DNA of 23,185 nucleotides from NCBI GenBank assembly GCA_934130595.1, contig CAKOYF010000019.1, positions 1 through 23,185 on the forward strand, read 5' to 3'. Shown here one piece after another: positions 1-8,248 of the stretch. This stretch comes from an uncultured Clostridia bacterium. GTDB taxonomy: Bacteria > Bacillota > Clostridia > TANB77 > CAG-465. A program made the position numbers and the translations under genes. Position 1 is the stretch's first letter. Each line of letters opens with the position of its first letter. The notes beneath the pieces are model-generated. The model saw nothing but the letters and a program-made list of their open reading frames with translations. It ran no database searches and was not told the DNA's origin.

Positions 1-48
1 TTATATTTTATTTATTTTAATTTGTAAATCTTTTTAATCCCTTTTTTG

Positions 49-88
49 ATGTCGAAAAAAGACATGTTAAATTTTTTTAACATGTCTT
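49..88 (-). terminator. Intrinsic terminator after the DUF402 gene
   Basis: A perfect 12-bp inverted repeat (AAGACATGTTAA at 59-70, TTAACATGTCTT at 77-88) with a 6-nt loop is followed on the minus strand by a run of T (plus-strand A at about 55-60). It lies 12 nt past the stop of the DUF402 gene. The plus strand has no T run, so it acts on minus-strand transcripts. Nothing else is visible in bases 1-48. Confidence 0.85.
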
Positions 89-99
89 CATTAAATAAA

Positions 100-639
100 C
101 TATATAATAAAATTCTTCTCAATATATGCCTTATGATCATTATTTACATATATATTTGAATTAGACGCAATTTCACAAAGTAAATCTTTAAGAATATGAT
201 AAGCTTTTTCATATTGCTCTTTTGTAATATCTTTTTCTTCTAAAGCTTGTTGTAATTCATCTTCATCCCAGACTTTTACTACATCACCATTTATTTTATC
301 TATTGTTATATCTAAATATAAATCATCATAGTATAGTCCTTTTCCATATTCAATATCAATATCATCTATAACATCAATATAATATGATACAGCTTCTTTT
401 TTTTCATTTAAAAATACTCTTACTTCATAATTTCCACTTTTAGGTAAATATTCTACCATGTAATATCCTTCTTTTAAAAGACATATATCTTTTCCTGTAT
501 GTGTAGAAATATATGGCTTATCTATACTATTCACTTTCTTTATTACTGTGTAACAATCTAAAGCATCATCTTCAAATTGCATCAACATATAATTATCTAT
601 TCCTCTTAAATATGTATTTGCTAAATATTTTCTTTTCAT
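100..639 (-). CDS. DUF402 family protein (possible nucleoside phosphatase-like)
   Basis: The product is 179 residues and cytoplasmic, with no signal or membrane segment. The order of acidic and aromatic motifs (YYIDVIDD, then GLYYDDLYLDI, then DEDELQQAL and an ITKEQ helix) is what I know from the DUF402 family. A characterised staphylococcal member hydrolyses nucleoside tri- and diphosphates; family membership is seen here, the activity is inferred. A longer frame opens at 687, but that start lies in the -35 box at 682-687. The ATG at 639 has AGGAAGGTG six nt upstream and begins MKRKYLA, as in relatives. It is a single-gene unit with its own promoter and terminator, with a leader of only about 12 nt. 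Confidence 0.82.
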   Translation of the reverse strand: MKRKYLANTYLRGIDNYMLMQFEDDALDCYTVIKKVNSIDKPYISTHTGKDICLLKEGYYMVEYLPKSGNYEVRVFLNEKKEAVSYYIDVIDDIDIEYGKGLYYDDLYLDITIDKINGDVVKVWDEDELQQALEEKDITKEQYEKAYHILKDLLCEIASNSNIYVNNDHKAYIEKNFII

Positions 640-658
640 AATAAACACCTTCCTAGAA

Positions 659-687
659 ATTATACCAAAATTTAAAGAATGTATCAA
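659..687 (-). promoter_or_regulatory. Sigma-A promoter of the DUF402 gene
   Basis: Read on the minus strand: -35 TTGATA (682-687), 17-nt spacer, -10 TATAAT (659-664), with TGG directly before it giving an extended -10. The expected start of transcription is near 652, just upstream of the SD, which excludes the longer reading frame as a start. Confidence 0.85.
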
Positions 688-717
688 GCAAAAATAGGTG
701 GAAATGCTCCACCTATT
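688..717 (-). terminator. Intrinsic terminator after the 139-aa gene
   Basis: A 10-bp perfect stem (AATAGGTGGA at 693-702 with TCCACCTATT at 708-717), 5-nt loop, followed on the minus strand by TTTTTGC. It starts 11 nt past the stop of the gene at 729 and directly abuts the DUF402 promoter, separating the two units. Confidence 0.82.
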
Positions 718-728
718 ACTTAATATAC

Positions 729-1148
729 CTATCTTTCAGATATTTTTACTCCAATAGAACCTTGTTTAATTCCTGTAAAAGATATTTTGTATGGCATATT
801 ATTTGGTTCACTGTGAATAGAATATCCTGTTGCAAAAGTATAAATTCCTGAATATTCAGTGCCATTTACTGTAAGAGTGTATGGTACTTTAAATTCGTTT
901 CCTTCTTCATAATTTAAATCTGAATCAATTTTTAATGTTATATTATCGTCATTATTTTTTAAAGTTGCTTCTTCATTTACATTTAACCAAACTTCAGTAC
1001 CAATTTCTGCATTAACTGCATTTGATTTTCCTTTATTTATAGCTACTATTGAAACAATTACTATAATAACTAAAACTACTGCTACTATAGCTATTATAGC
1101 CTTATTATTTTTTCTAGAGCTGTTCTTTTTTACATTTTCTTTGCTCAT
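729..1148 (-). CDS. Single-span membrane-anchored protein, function unknown
   Basis: The 139-residue product has a short basic cytoplasmic N-terminus (about 1-16, Lys/Asn/Ser-rich), one hydrophobic segment at about 17-37 (Ile/Val/Ala-rich), and an outside domain of about 100 residues rich in Asn, Glu and Thr with alternating hydrophobic positions, which suggests a small beta domain. The segment may be a signal anchor; there is no lipobox Cys. I do not recognise the family. ATG at 1148 follows AAGGAGAG with normal spacing. The gene has its own promoter and terminator, so it is probably expressed independently of spoIVB upstream. Confidence 0.75.
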   Translation of the reverse strand: MSKENVKKNSSRKNNKAIIAIVAVVLVIIVIVSIVAINKGKSNAVNAEIGTEVWLNVNEEATLKNNDDNITLKIDSDLNYEEGNEFKVPYTLTVNGTEYSGIYTFATGYSIHSEPNNMPYKISFTGIKQGSIGVKISER

Positions 1149-1178
1149 AATATCATCTCTCCTTATTTTTGCGATTTA

Positions 1179-1207
1179 ATTATATCACAAAGTATTCTTC
1201 AAGACAA
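1179..1207 (-). promoter_or_regulatory. Sigma-A promoter of the 139-aa gene
   Basis: On the minus strand: -35 TTGTCT (1202-1207, four of six consensus), 17-nt spacer, perfect -10 TATAAT (1179-1184), preceded by TGA, giving an extended -10. It lies in the short gap after spoIVB, where I see no convincing terminator. Confidence 0.75.
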
Positions 1208-1239
1208 GAATAATGTATTATTTTGACAGCTTATTATAA

Positions 1240-2253
1240 TTATATATTTTCTATATCTTTAATCATGTTTTCTATAAACGCACCATAACCTTTTGTTGGT
1301 TCATCTAAAAGCACATGTGTTACACATCCTATAAGTTTACCATTTTGCACTATCGGTGCTCCGCTCATTCCTTGAACTATACCACCAGTTTTAGCAATGA
1401 GTTCTTCGTCTACAACTTTTATTGCAATATTTTTATTTCCAGTAGAGTTTAAATATACTTTTTCAATTTGAATTTTGTACTTTTGTTTTATATTATCATC
1501 TAATGTAACATATATATATGCCTCTTTATTTTCTATTTCCTCTTTAGTAGCAATTTCTATTGTTTCACTTTTAGATAATTTACTTGCATCATCAATATAT
1601 CCAAAAATTCCATTTTCAGTATTGGTATATATTTCCCCTATTGTATCATTTGTCAAAGTTCCTTTTAATTCTCCGGGAATTTTTGGTATCCCTTTTTTTA
1701 TCATATAAATATCTGTTTTAGTAATTCCACCACTATTTATTGGAAGAATATTATTATTTGAAGTCTCTGTAATAGCATGCCCTAGAGCTGCAAATTTACC
1801 TGTATTTTTCTCGTAAAAAGTTACTGTTCCTACACCAGCACTACTATCTTTTACCCATAATCCTAGCCTATATTCACCTGTAGTCTGACTAACTTTTGGC
1901 TCTATTTGAGTAGTTATAACTTTATCTTCTCTTTGTACAGTTAGTTCTAAAGCACTTTCTAAGCTTGCATACTCTTCAAGTTCCGAATTAGTTTCTATTT
2001 TACATCCATTAACCTCTAATATAATATCTCCTATTTTAAGATTAGTGTCCGTTCTATCTATTCCCATTATTAATACTCCACTAGCAAGTAATTTTACTCC
2101 AACTGCTTCTCCACCTAAAATGTACTCAGCATTTTTCTTAGAACAAGTAATTGCTTCTTTTTTATTAAAAACTAAAGCTAAAGAGCAAAAAGAAATCAAA
2201 ATAATAACAGCAATTAAAAATATTAACTTTTTATTTTTTAAGTATTTAGACAT
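1240..2253 (-). CDS. spoIVB: SpoIVB-like sporulation serine peptidase (S55, PDZ)
   Basis: The 337-residue product has an N-terminal membrane anchor (about 9-29), a PDZ domain (about 47-117, with GVLIMG and LKIGDIILEVNG) and a C-terminal S55 peptidase domain. The catalytic residues are visible: His159 in GHA, Asp282 in VDEEL, and Ser297 in GGIVQGMSGAP. The Asp-Ser spacing of 15 matches the Asp363/Ser378 spacing of the Bacillus subtilis enzyme. In B. subtilis this forespore-secreted protease cleaves SpoIVFA and so triggers pro-sigma-K processing; that role here is inferred. It is shorter than the 426-residue Bacillus protein. Its ATG overlaps the end of the preceding membrane-protein gene by 8 nt. 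The usual neighbours recN and spo0A are not here. Confidence 0.93.
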   Translation of the reverse strand: MSKYLKNKKLIFLIAVIILISFCSLALVFNKKEAITCSKKNAEYILGGEAVGVKLLASGVLIMGIDRTDTNLKIGDIILEVNGCKIETNSELEEYASLESALELTVQREDKVITTQIEPKVSQTTGEYRLGLWVKDSSAGVGTVTFYEKNTGKFAALGHAITETSNNNILPINSGGITKTDIYMIKKGIPKIPGELKGTLTNDTIGEIYTNTENGIFGYIDDASKLSKSETIEIATKEEIENKEAYIYVTLDDNIKQKYKIQIEKVYLNSTGNKNIAIKVVDEELIAKTGGIVQGMSGAPIVQNGKLIGCVTHVLLDEPTKGYGAFIENMIKDIENI

Positions 2254-2605
2254 TTACACCTAATATTCCTCCAACAATTCCACTTAGACAGCATATAGCC
2301 AAATATATTCCTAATGTATTAGTTAACACAAAACTTCCATTTAAAAAACATGATATTATATACAATATTCCTATACTTATTGCATTAATAACAACACCAT
2401 GAACTATACCTTTCTTCTTTAAATTTCTACATAGTATAAATGAAGAAATGAAAGCAGCAATAGCTAAACTTAAAAATATTCCTGATTCTATAAATCTATC
2501 TTCTATTTTAGTATAAGCAAAAATTGTTGATACTATAAACAAATTAAATGTAACAATTACACCAAAGCATAGAATTCCCAACAAATAGTTTTTTATTAAT
2601 TTCAT
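2246..2605 (-). CDS. TIGR04086-like four-helix membrane protein
   Basis: The 119-residue protein is very hydrophobic, with four predicted helices (about 7-30, 41-60, 68-88, 95-117). Its length and Gly-rich last helix (GIVGGILG) resemble TIGR04086/YrzE-type Firmicute membrane proteins, whose function I do not know. ATG at 2605 has GAGGT upstream. The stop overlaps the spoIVB start by 8 nt and this gene's last codons carry GGAGG, so the two are probably translationally coupled. It begins after the dcw operon terminator. I found no strong sigma-A promoter in the 45 nt between, so a sporulation sigma is possible. Confidence 0.7.
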   Translation of the reverse strand: MKLIKNYLLGILCFGVIVTFNLFIVSTIFAYTKIEDRFIESGIFLSLAIAAFISSFILCRNLKKKGIVHGVVINAISIGILYIISCFLNGSFVLTNTLGIYLAICCLSGIVGGILGVNV

Positions 2606-2651
2606 TATATCAACCTCAATAAACTATATGTTTTTATATTCTATTGTATTA

Positions 2652-2686
2652 CAAAAAAAGAGAAATAAGATTAACCTTACTTCTCT
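2652..2686 (-). terminator. Intrinsic terminator ending the dcw operon
   Basis: An 11-bp stem with one mismatch (AGAGAAATAAG at 2659-2669, CTTACTTCTCT at 2676-2686), 6-nt loop, and a T7 run on the minus strand. It lies 16 nt past the stop of the small basic protein gene and is the first clear terminator downstream of the mraZ promoter. Confidence 0.82.
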
Positions 2687-2702
2687 AATAAATACATATA
2701 AA

Positions 2703-3134
2703 TTATTGTTCATCTCTTTCTTGTTCTGCTTGAACATCTGTCTTTATTGCTCTGTTACTTGATGTTTTCTTTTTTCTAAGATATCTACTTTTAGTATGTG
2801 CTTTATCCATTATATCTCTACGAATAATAGAGAAATTATTAAGTATTCTTCCTCCAAAAACTACAATTGCTGCTAAATATATTTCTACATTTAAAATGTC
2901 TCCTAAATATACTAAAAACATTGCAAAAATAGCATTAAAGAAAAAACCAGATAAAAATATTTTCATTTTAAAGTTCTTATCTGTACTTGCTGCTAAAGCT
3001 CCAAACACAGAATCTAAACAAGCTAATATTGCTACTGCTACATACTGATAACTAGAATATGGTATTACTATATTTTGCCCTATTACTATTCCTAAAACGA
3101 TAAATAAAACTAAAATTAAAATTCCAAAAATCAT
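2703..3134 (-). CDS. sbp: Small basic family protein (DUF1290, YlxX-like)
   Basis: The 143-residue membrane protein has three to four helices (about 2-20, 30-50, 59-80, 83-97) and a basic cytoplasmic tail. The GQNIVIPYSSYQYVAVA stretch and the FGGRILNN motif are typical of DUF1290. In Firmicutes this gene sits between the DUF881 gene and ftsA in the dcw cluster; its exact function is unknown. The Lys/Arg-rich tail (about 112-143) makes it longer than the usual 110-120 residues. Its SD, AAGGAGA, lies within the last codons of the DUF881 gene and only 2 nt separate the genes. It is the last gene before the operon terminator. Confidence 0.88.
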   Translation of the reverse strand: MIFGILILVLFIVLGIVIGQNIVIPYSSYQYVAVAILACLDSVFGALAASTDKNFKMKIFLSGFFFNAIFAMFLVYLGDILNVEIYLAAIVVFGGRILNNFSIIRRDIMDKAHTKSRYLRKKKTSSNRAIKTDVQAEQERDEQ

Positions 3135-3136
3135 AT

Positions 3137-3886
3137 TTATTCTCCTTGCTTTGCAAAATTAAAAGATAAAGCTCCATCATATTTTGGTATTGAGATATTG
3201 CTTTCTCTTGTTAATGTTACTTTTAACCCATATCCATTTAAAACATCAATAACACCATTTTTAATTGTTAATGCACTCTCTAAATATTGAGCATTTCCTA
3301 TCGCTTTTATTTCAAAAGGTGCAGCAACCTTTTGATAATTTACTTGAATAACAGAACCAACACATCTAATTGCTGATGTAGTAATAATTCTTTGTTCATT
3401 TACACTTATTGCCTCAGCGCCCGCAACTCTAAGTTCATTTACTACTGTTAAAACATCACTATCATGTACAAGAGAACCTGAATTATTTCCATCATATAAA
3501 GTTATTATTATTCCTTCACCTTGTACATCTGTTGTACCTGATAATAATCCTAAAGTATTTATTTGCTTTTTCATAGATGCAATAAGGCTATCATTTGTTG
3601 CAGAATTAGTCTGATATTCTTCAACTATTTTTTGACTTTCATCATACTTATTTTTTAATTCATCATAATCTCTTTGAAGACTTACTAAAGAATCTGCTAA
3701 TTCACTTTCTCTTTTTCCTTTTAAAACTTCTTCTGATTTACTCATAGTAGTAATTTGAGCTGTTATCATTGCAGTTAAGAGAAAAACTGAAATCCCTATT
3801 GCTGTATAGGCGGGAATTGAGTTCTTATGTAAGAAATTCATAAATTTATTATTTTTCTTTTTTGTATTTTTTGTATCTTCTTCCAA
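3137..3886 (-). CDS. DUF881 family protein (YlxW-like)
   Basis: The 249-residue product has a Lys/Asn-rich cytoplasmic N-terminus, one transmembrane segment (about 27-47), a coiled coil (about 58-110) and a C-terminal DUF881 domain (about 115-249) recognised by GEGIIITLYDG, VVNELRVAGAEAISVN and the INGYGLKVTLTRE-like end. It is probably an outside-facing membrane protein of the cell envelope; function is not established. The start is TTG at 3886, preceded by AAGGAG, which overlaps the ftsQ stop. I see no in-frame ATG that fits. Order and tight spacing with ftsQ/divIB and sbp match the Bacillus divIB-ylxW-ylxX arrangement. Confidence 0.9.
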   Translation of the reverse strand: MEEDTKNTKKKNNKFMNFLHKNSIPAYTAIGISVFLLTAMITAQITTMSKSEEVLKGKRESELADSLVSLQRDYDELKNKYDESQKIVEEYQTNSATNDSLIASMKKQINTLGLLSGTTDVQGEGIIITLYDGNNSGSLVHDSDVLTVVNELRVAGAEAISVNEQRIITTSAIRCVGSVIQVNYQKVAAPFEIKAIGNAQYLESALTIKNGVIDVLNGYGLKVTLTRESNISIPKYDGALSFNFAKQGE

Positions 3887-3900
3887 AATAATTTCACTCC

Positions 3901-4986
3901 TTAATCATATTTAGAATAGACTGGATTTTCTATACTCATATCTATAGTTCCTTCTACTTTTCCACCATTTTTTTGTATAATCCCCTTTAAAAATGATACC
4001 TTGTATTCTAAATTTGAATCATTTGAAAATACTACTTTTAGTTTATCATCTAAGGTAATTATTGTCAAGGAATTAGAAAAGCTAACTTTAGTTATGTCAC
4101 CATCTATGCTATATTTTTCTAATAATTCTTTAATATTTTTATATATTTCAATTTTTTTAATATATACTTCATTAATTTTTTTACCAAACTCGACATTCTC
4201 CTCAAATACTAGACCTTCTATTAATACTTCATCTTTTCTTTGAGATATGTCACACTCTTCAAGTAGATATCCATCATTATCTATTTTATATTCTTTTCCA
4301 GTATTCTTATCTATAGCTATATAAGCAGGATATCTTTCTTTTACATTAATTACAATTGTATTAGGAAAAAAGTATCCATAACTTGCTTTTGATACATAAG
4401 GCAATTTTACTTTTTTGTTATCACTAAATAATAATTGCTTAAATACATTTTCTCCTAGCTTTAAACTCGAGCTAGATATAATGTTATCTTCTGTATATTT
4501 AGTATTTCCTTTTACTTTTATTTTTGCAAGATTAAAAGCTTCAAGACTAAACATCATATATAATATTGCCACTATTATTGCAATAGCAAAGACTATTTTT
4601 AAAACTGTTGTTTTTTTAATTTTTCTTTTTACTTTTTTCTCTTTATTTAAATTTCTATTTTCTGGTTTTACTTTTCTAATATTATTAGGTAAAATTTCTT
4701 GAACATCATTTTCTTCTGAAAAAATCGTATCATATTCTGTTCTATCTACTTTATTTAGTCTTATATTATTTTGTGCACTATGTGAATTTTTTCTTTTAAT
4801 ATTACTATTTTTGTTTAAAGTATTCACATTTTTTCTTGTATTAGTCACTCGTTTATTATTACTAGGCTTACTATGAATAGTTTTTGACACTTTTTTCACT
4901 TTAATACCTGTAGAACTAGCACTATTTTTAGAAACATTTTTACTCTTAACATTCTTTTTTGTTGTACTTGTCCTACTTTTATTCAT
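3901..4986 (-). CDS. ftsQ: Cell division protein FtsQ/DivIB
   Basis: The 361-residue bitopic membrane protein has a very long cytoplasmic tail (about 1-125) rich in Lys, Asn, Ser and Thr, one transmembrane helix (about 128-147), a POTRA domain starting near FNLAKIKVKGNTKY (about 151-220), and a FtsQ/DivIB beta domain (about 220-345). In the divisome it bridges FtsL and other partners and controls septal wall synthesis. GTG at 4995 would be a longer start, but it is part of the SD AGGTG; ATG at 4986 has proper spacing. The gene follows murG by 9 nt. The low-complexity basic tail is much longer than in E. coli FtsQ. Confidence 0.9.
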   Translation of the reverse strand: MNKSRTSTTKKNVKSKNVSKNSASSTGIKVKKVSKTIHSKPSNNKRVTNTRKNVNTLNKNSNIKRKNSHSAQNNIRLNKVDRTEYDTIFSEENDVQEILPNNIRKVKPENRNLNKEKKVKRKIKKTTVLKIVFAIAIIVAILYMMFSLEAFNLAKIKVKGNTKYTEDNIISSSSLKLGENVFKQLLFSDNKKVKLPYVSKASYGYFFPNTIVINVKERYPAYIAIDKNTGKEYKIDNDGYLLEECDISQRKDEVLIEGLVFEENVEFGKKINEVYIKKIEIYKNIKELLEKYSIDGDITKVSFSNSLTIITLDDKLKVVFSNDSNLEYKVSFLKGIIQKNGGKVEGTIDMSIENPVYSKYD

Positions 4987-4995
4987 ATTAATCAC

Positions 4996-6111
4996 CTACT
5001 TTGCTTTAATACAATTATATATTTTTTCTTCTACATCTTTTACTATAACTTTTGAAGCATTTTCTCCCATTTTTTCTACATTATTACCTGAAACAATTTT
5101 ATTTATAGCTGAATTTAAACTATTTTCTGTTAAATCCTTTTGTTCAACTATTATGCCTGCTCCAACATTTTCAAGTACTTTTGCATTGAAAAATTGATGA
5201 TTTTCTGCAGCTGTTGGTAACGGGATTAATACTGCAGGTTTGTGTGCAAGCGCTAATTCACTAATTGTCATTGCTCCAGCTCTAGTAACACATAAATCTG
5301 CTACTTTATACATCTGGTCCATATTAAATATAAACTTCTCTATTTTTATATAACCATCTAGACTCTTTCCTATTCTTTTTTCTGCTTCAGCCTTTAGACT
5401 CATTACTTCATTGTAATTTTTATCTCCAGTAACTAAAATATAATACTTGTCTTCTTCTTGATACTTTTCTACCATTGACATTACAACTTCATTAATTTTT
5501 TTAGCTCCTTGGCTTCCACATGTAACTAATATAATTTTTTTATTATTTTTTTCTAGTCCTAGTTTTTCTAGACATTCTTCTTTATTTAAATTTGCAATAT
5601 CACTTTCACTAAATTTTGCAGGTGTTCCTGTATATACAACATTTGCTTTAGGATTTAATCTAGCTTTTGCATCATTAAATCCCACCATTACAGCTTGTGC
5701 ATCTTTAGCAAGAAGTTTAACTGAAACTCCTGGAAATGCATTACTTTCATGTAAATAATATGGTATTTTTAGTTTTTTAGCAGCCTCCATTACTGGTCCA
5801 CATATATATCCACCTGTACCAATTACCATATCTGGTTTGAATTCCTTAAGTATTTTTTTGGCATCTCCTATTCCTTTATATGCATTTATTAAAGCAGTAA
5901 TATTTTTTAATGTTAGTTCTCTAAGTATCTTTCCTGTTCTTATATGTTTAATTTTATATCCTGCATTTTCTACCAGCTTATTTTCTAGACCAGTTTTAGT
6001 ACCTATAAAAAGTACTTGGCTGTCTTTTTCTTTTTTTACTATAAGATTTGCCATAGCTATTGCAGGATTGATGTGTCCACCAGTTCCTGCACATGCAAAA
6101 ACTACTCTCAT
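4996..6111 (-). CDS. murG: MurG, lipid II-forming GlcNAc transferase
   Basis: The 371-residue GT-B glycosyltransferase transfers GlcNAc from UDP-GlcNAc to lipid I on the inner face of the membrane, giving lipid II. Visible motifs: the N-terminal glycine loop GTGGH (9-13), the acceptor-side GTGGYICGP region, the nucleotide loop CGSQGAKKIN, and the UDP-binding stretch TRAGAMTISELAL followed by PLPTAAENHQFFNA. GTPAKF replaces the common GNPVR turn, a conservative variant. Length is normal. ATG at 6111 has AAGGGAG, overlapping the end of ftsW/spoVE; ftsQ follows by 9 nt. murC and murB are not adjacent. Confidence 0.97.
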   Translation of the reverse strand: MRVVFACAGTGGHINPAIAMANLIVKKEKDSQVLFIGTKTGLENKLVENAGYKIKHIRTGKILRELTLKNITALINAYKGIGDAKKILKEFKPDMVIGTGGYICGPVMEAAKKLKIPYYLHESNAFPGVSVKLLAKDAQAVMVGFNDAKARLNPKANVVYTGTPAKFSESDIANLNKEECLEKLGLEKNNKKIILVTCGSQGAKKINEVVMSMVEKYQEEDKYYILVTGDKNYNEVMSLKAEAEKRIGKSLDGYIKIEKFIFNMDQMYKVADLCVTRAGAMTISELALAHKPAVLIPLPTAAENHQFFNAKVLENVGAGIIVEQKDLTENSLNSAINKIVSGNNVEKMGENASKVIVKDVEEKIYNCIKAK

Positions 6112-6124
6112 AAAATTCTCCCTT

Positions 6125-7258
6125 CTATTCTTTTACTGTATTACAATTTTTAGAAATATTTAATAACACGCCCATAGAGCATAAATTTATTGCAAGTGAT
6201 GTACCACCATAGCTAAAAAATGGTAATGGCATACCAGTTACTGGCATAGTACATGTTACAACGGCAATATTTACTATTATCTGAATAGCAAAAACACTAG
6301 TTATACCAGCAGCAATAAGCGAACCATAAAAATCCTTACAAGTCATTGCTATTTTATATCCTTTAAATATAAAGCATGTAAATAATATTAATACAACTGC
6401 TGACCCAACAAAGCCTAATTCTTCACCTAATATTGAAAAAATGAAGTCATTTTGCGCTTCTGGAAGCCATAGATATTTTTGTCTACTTTGACCTAATCCT
6501 CTTCCAAGTAATCCACCTGAACCTATAGCGTATAAACTCTGAGCTGCTTGCCAGTTACCGTCTTGAATATCTTGTTCTGGATTTAGAAAAGAAAATATTC
6601 TTTGAAGTCTAAAATTATCCGCAAAAATAAATGCAGTACCAGCTAATCCAACTATTAAAACAGCTGCAACTATTGTTTTTGTTTTAAGCTTTACACCACT
6701 TGTAAATATTACTGATAATGCTGCTACACCTAAAACTAAAAGTCCACTCATGTGCTTTTGAAAATACATAAGTAGTCCGACAATAAGTAACATTATTATT
6801 GGAACTATATATCCTTTCCAGTCATTAAGCTTTCTTGTATTTCTAGATAAATAGGTTGCTATTGCAATTACTAATACTGGTTTCATTATTTCAGATGGCT
6901 GAAATTGTAAAATTTCTCCTATTCCTAACCATCTTTTTGCTCCATTTCTTGTAACACCAAGAGGAGTTATAACTAATAATAGTAAAATTGCAGCTAATAT
7001 AAAAGCTAAATATCCCCATTTTTTATATTTTCTATAATCTACTTTAGAAATAGCAATCATTGCAACTACACCAACTAAAGCAAAACACAATTGTCTAACA
7101 AATAAATGATTACTATCACCATAATATATAAGTGCGTGGTATGAACTTGCTGATGCTACCATTACTAATCCAATACATAGTAATGAAATAGTAATTACAA
7201 ACATTCCAAAGTCTATTCCTCCACTACTTTTCTTTGAACCTTCAACCTCTTTTTTCAT
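6125..7258 (-). CDS. ftsW: SEDS septal glycosyltransferase FtsW/SpoVE
   Basis: The 377-residue protein has about ten membrane helices and the SEDS signatures: KRWLG and QFQPSEIMK (about 108-127), the LPEAQNDFIFSILGEELG loop with the likely catalytic Asp271, and the C-terminal MPLPFFSYGGTS. SEDS proteins polymerise glycan strands from lipid II together with a class B PBP, here the pbp gene of the same operon. The dcw position argues for FtsW/SpoVE rather than RodA; whether it serves vegetative division, sporulation or both cannot be told from sequence. ATG at 7258 has AGGGG upstream. Its TAG lies in the leader of murG. Confidence 0.93.
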   Translation of the reverse strand: MKKEVEGSKKSSGGIDFGMFVITISLLCIGLVMVASASSYHALIYYGDSNHLFVRQLCFALVGVVAMIAISKVDYRKYKKWGYLAFILAAILLLLVITPLGVTRNGAKRWLGIGEILQFQPSEIMKPVLVIAIATYLSRNTRKLNDWKGYIVPIIMLLIVGLLMYFQKHMSGLLVLGVAALSVIFTSGVKLKTKTIVAAVLIVGLAGTAFIFADNFRLQRIFSFLNPEQDIQDGNWQAAQSLYAIGSGGLLGRGLGQSRQKYLWLPEAQNDFIFSILGEELGFVGSAVVLILFTCFIFKGYKIAMTCKDFYGSLIAAGITSVFAIQIIVNIAVVTCTMPVTGMPLPFFSYGGTSLAINLCSMGVLLNISKNCNTVKE

Positions 7259-7277
7259 TAAAAACCCCTATATTTTT

Positions 7278-8231
7278 TTAAATAAAATATGCTATTACAC
7301 AACAAATTATTGTAACTATCCAAAAAATTAGTACAACTGTTGTTTCTTTATATCCACTAAGCTCCAAATGATGATGGAATGGTGCCATCTTAAATAGTCT
7401 CTTACCATTTGTAGCTTTAAAGTATATTACTTGCAACATAACAGAAACTGTATCAACAATACAAACAAAAGCTACTATTGCCAGATATAGTGGCATCTTT
7501 AAAATTAGTGCAGCAGTTGCCACAGCTCCACCTAAAGCAAGCGAACCAGTATCTCCCATAAAAACTTTTGCTGGATGCATATTAAATAATAAAAATCCTA
7601 TACATGCTCCTACTGTACTAGAACAAAATACTACCATTTCATAGTTTTGTTGTCTTAATGCTTCTAGTGTAAAAAATGTCATTATTATTGCTACAACTCC
7701 CGTAGCTAACCCATCAAGTCCATCAGTTAAGTTTACAGCATTTGTAGTTCCAAGTAAAATAAATGCAGCAAAAATTATAAAAAGTGGTAAACCTAATGAA
7801 ATTGGTTGATTAAGTATAGGAATTATTATTGATGTTCCTAGTTTAAACACTTGTGTATAAAGAGTAATCAATACTACTGTGACTATAAATAGTCCAAGCA
7901 TTTTCATTTTAGGTGACATTCCCTCTGGATCTTTAAGAATTAATTTTTTGAAATCATCTAAAAATCCTACCAAGCCATATCCAACTATAGCTACAATTGG
8001 CATTATTAAACTTGGATAATCCTTAACAAAAAATGCAAGAATTGCTGAAACTACAAGTATTATTACAATTCCTCCCATAATAGGTGTACCATTTTTTTGC
8101 AAATGTGACTTTGGGCCATCTTCTCTAACTACTTGCCCTATTTTTTTCTTTTTTAGTATCGGTACAACAATAAATCCTAATATTACTGTTGCAATAAAAG
8201 ACACAAATAATAACGTTGTCTGTATATTCAT
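7278..8231 (-). CDS. mraY: MraY, phospho-MurNAc-pentapeptide translocase
   Basis: The 317-residue membrane protein has about ten helices. It makes lipid I by moving phospho-MurNAc-pentapeptide from UDP to undecaprenyl phosphate. Family motifs are intact: early KKKIGQVVREDGPKSH with GTPIMGG, Asp92-Asp93 (LDDFKK), NLTDGLDGLA (167-176), FMGDTGS (224-230) and the HHHLELSG loop (His286-288). Length is standard. ATG at 8231 has AAGGAGA and lies 17 nt after murE. murF and murD, which flank mraY in many dcw clusters, are absent on both sides. Confidence 0.97.
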   Translation of the reverse strand: MNIQTTLLFVSFIATVILGFIVVPILKKKKIGQVVREDGPKSHLQKNGTPIMGGIVIILVVSAILAFFVKDYPSLIMPIVAIVGYGLVGFLDDFKKLILKDPEGMSPKMKMLGLFIVTVVLITLYTQVFKLGTSIIIPILNQPISLGLPLFIIFAAFILLGTTNAVNLTDGLDGLATGVVAIIMTFFTLEALRQQNYEMVVFCSSTVGACIGFLLFNMHPAKVFMGDTGSLALGGAVATAALILKMPLYLAIVAFVCIVDTVSVMLQVIYFKATNGKRLFKMAPFHHHLELSGYKETTVVLIFWIVTIICCVIAYFI

Positions 8232-8248
8232 TTTTTTCTCCTTGTATA

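Noticed and set aside
640..687. Longer N-terminus for the DUF402 protein
   Set aside because: The start would fall inside the -35 box, upstream of the predicted transcription start, and the extra residues do not fit the family.
1240..2253. HtrA-type protease with PDZ
   Set aside because: The PDZ is N-terminal to the peptidase and the GGIVQGMSGAP motif with Asp 15 residues before Ser is specific for SpoIVB (S55).
2606..2650. Sporulation (sigma-F/G type) promoter before the TIGR04086/spoIVB pair
   Set aside because: CATATAG resembles a -10, but no -35 with convincing spacing was found; too weak to list as a feature.
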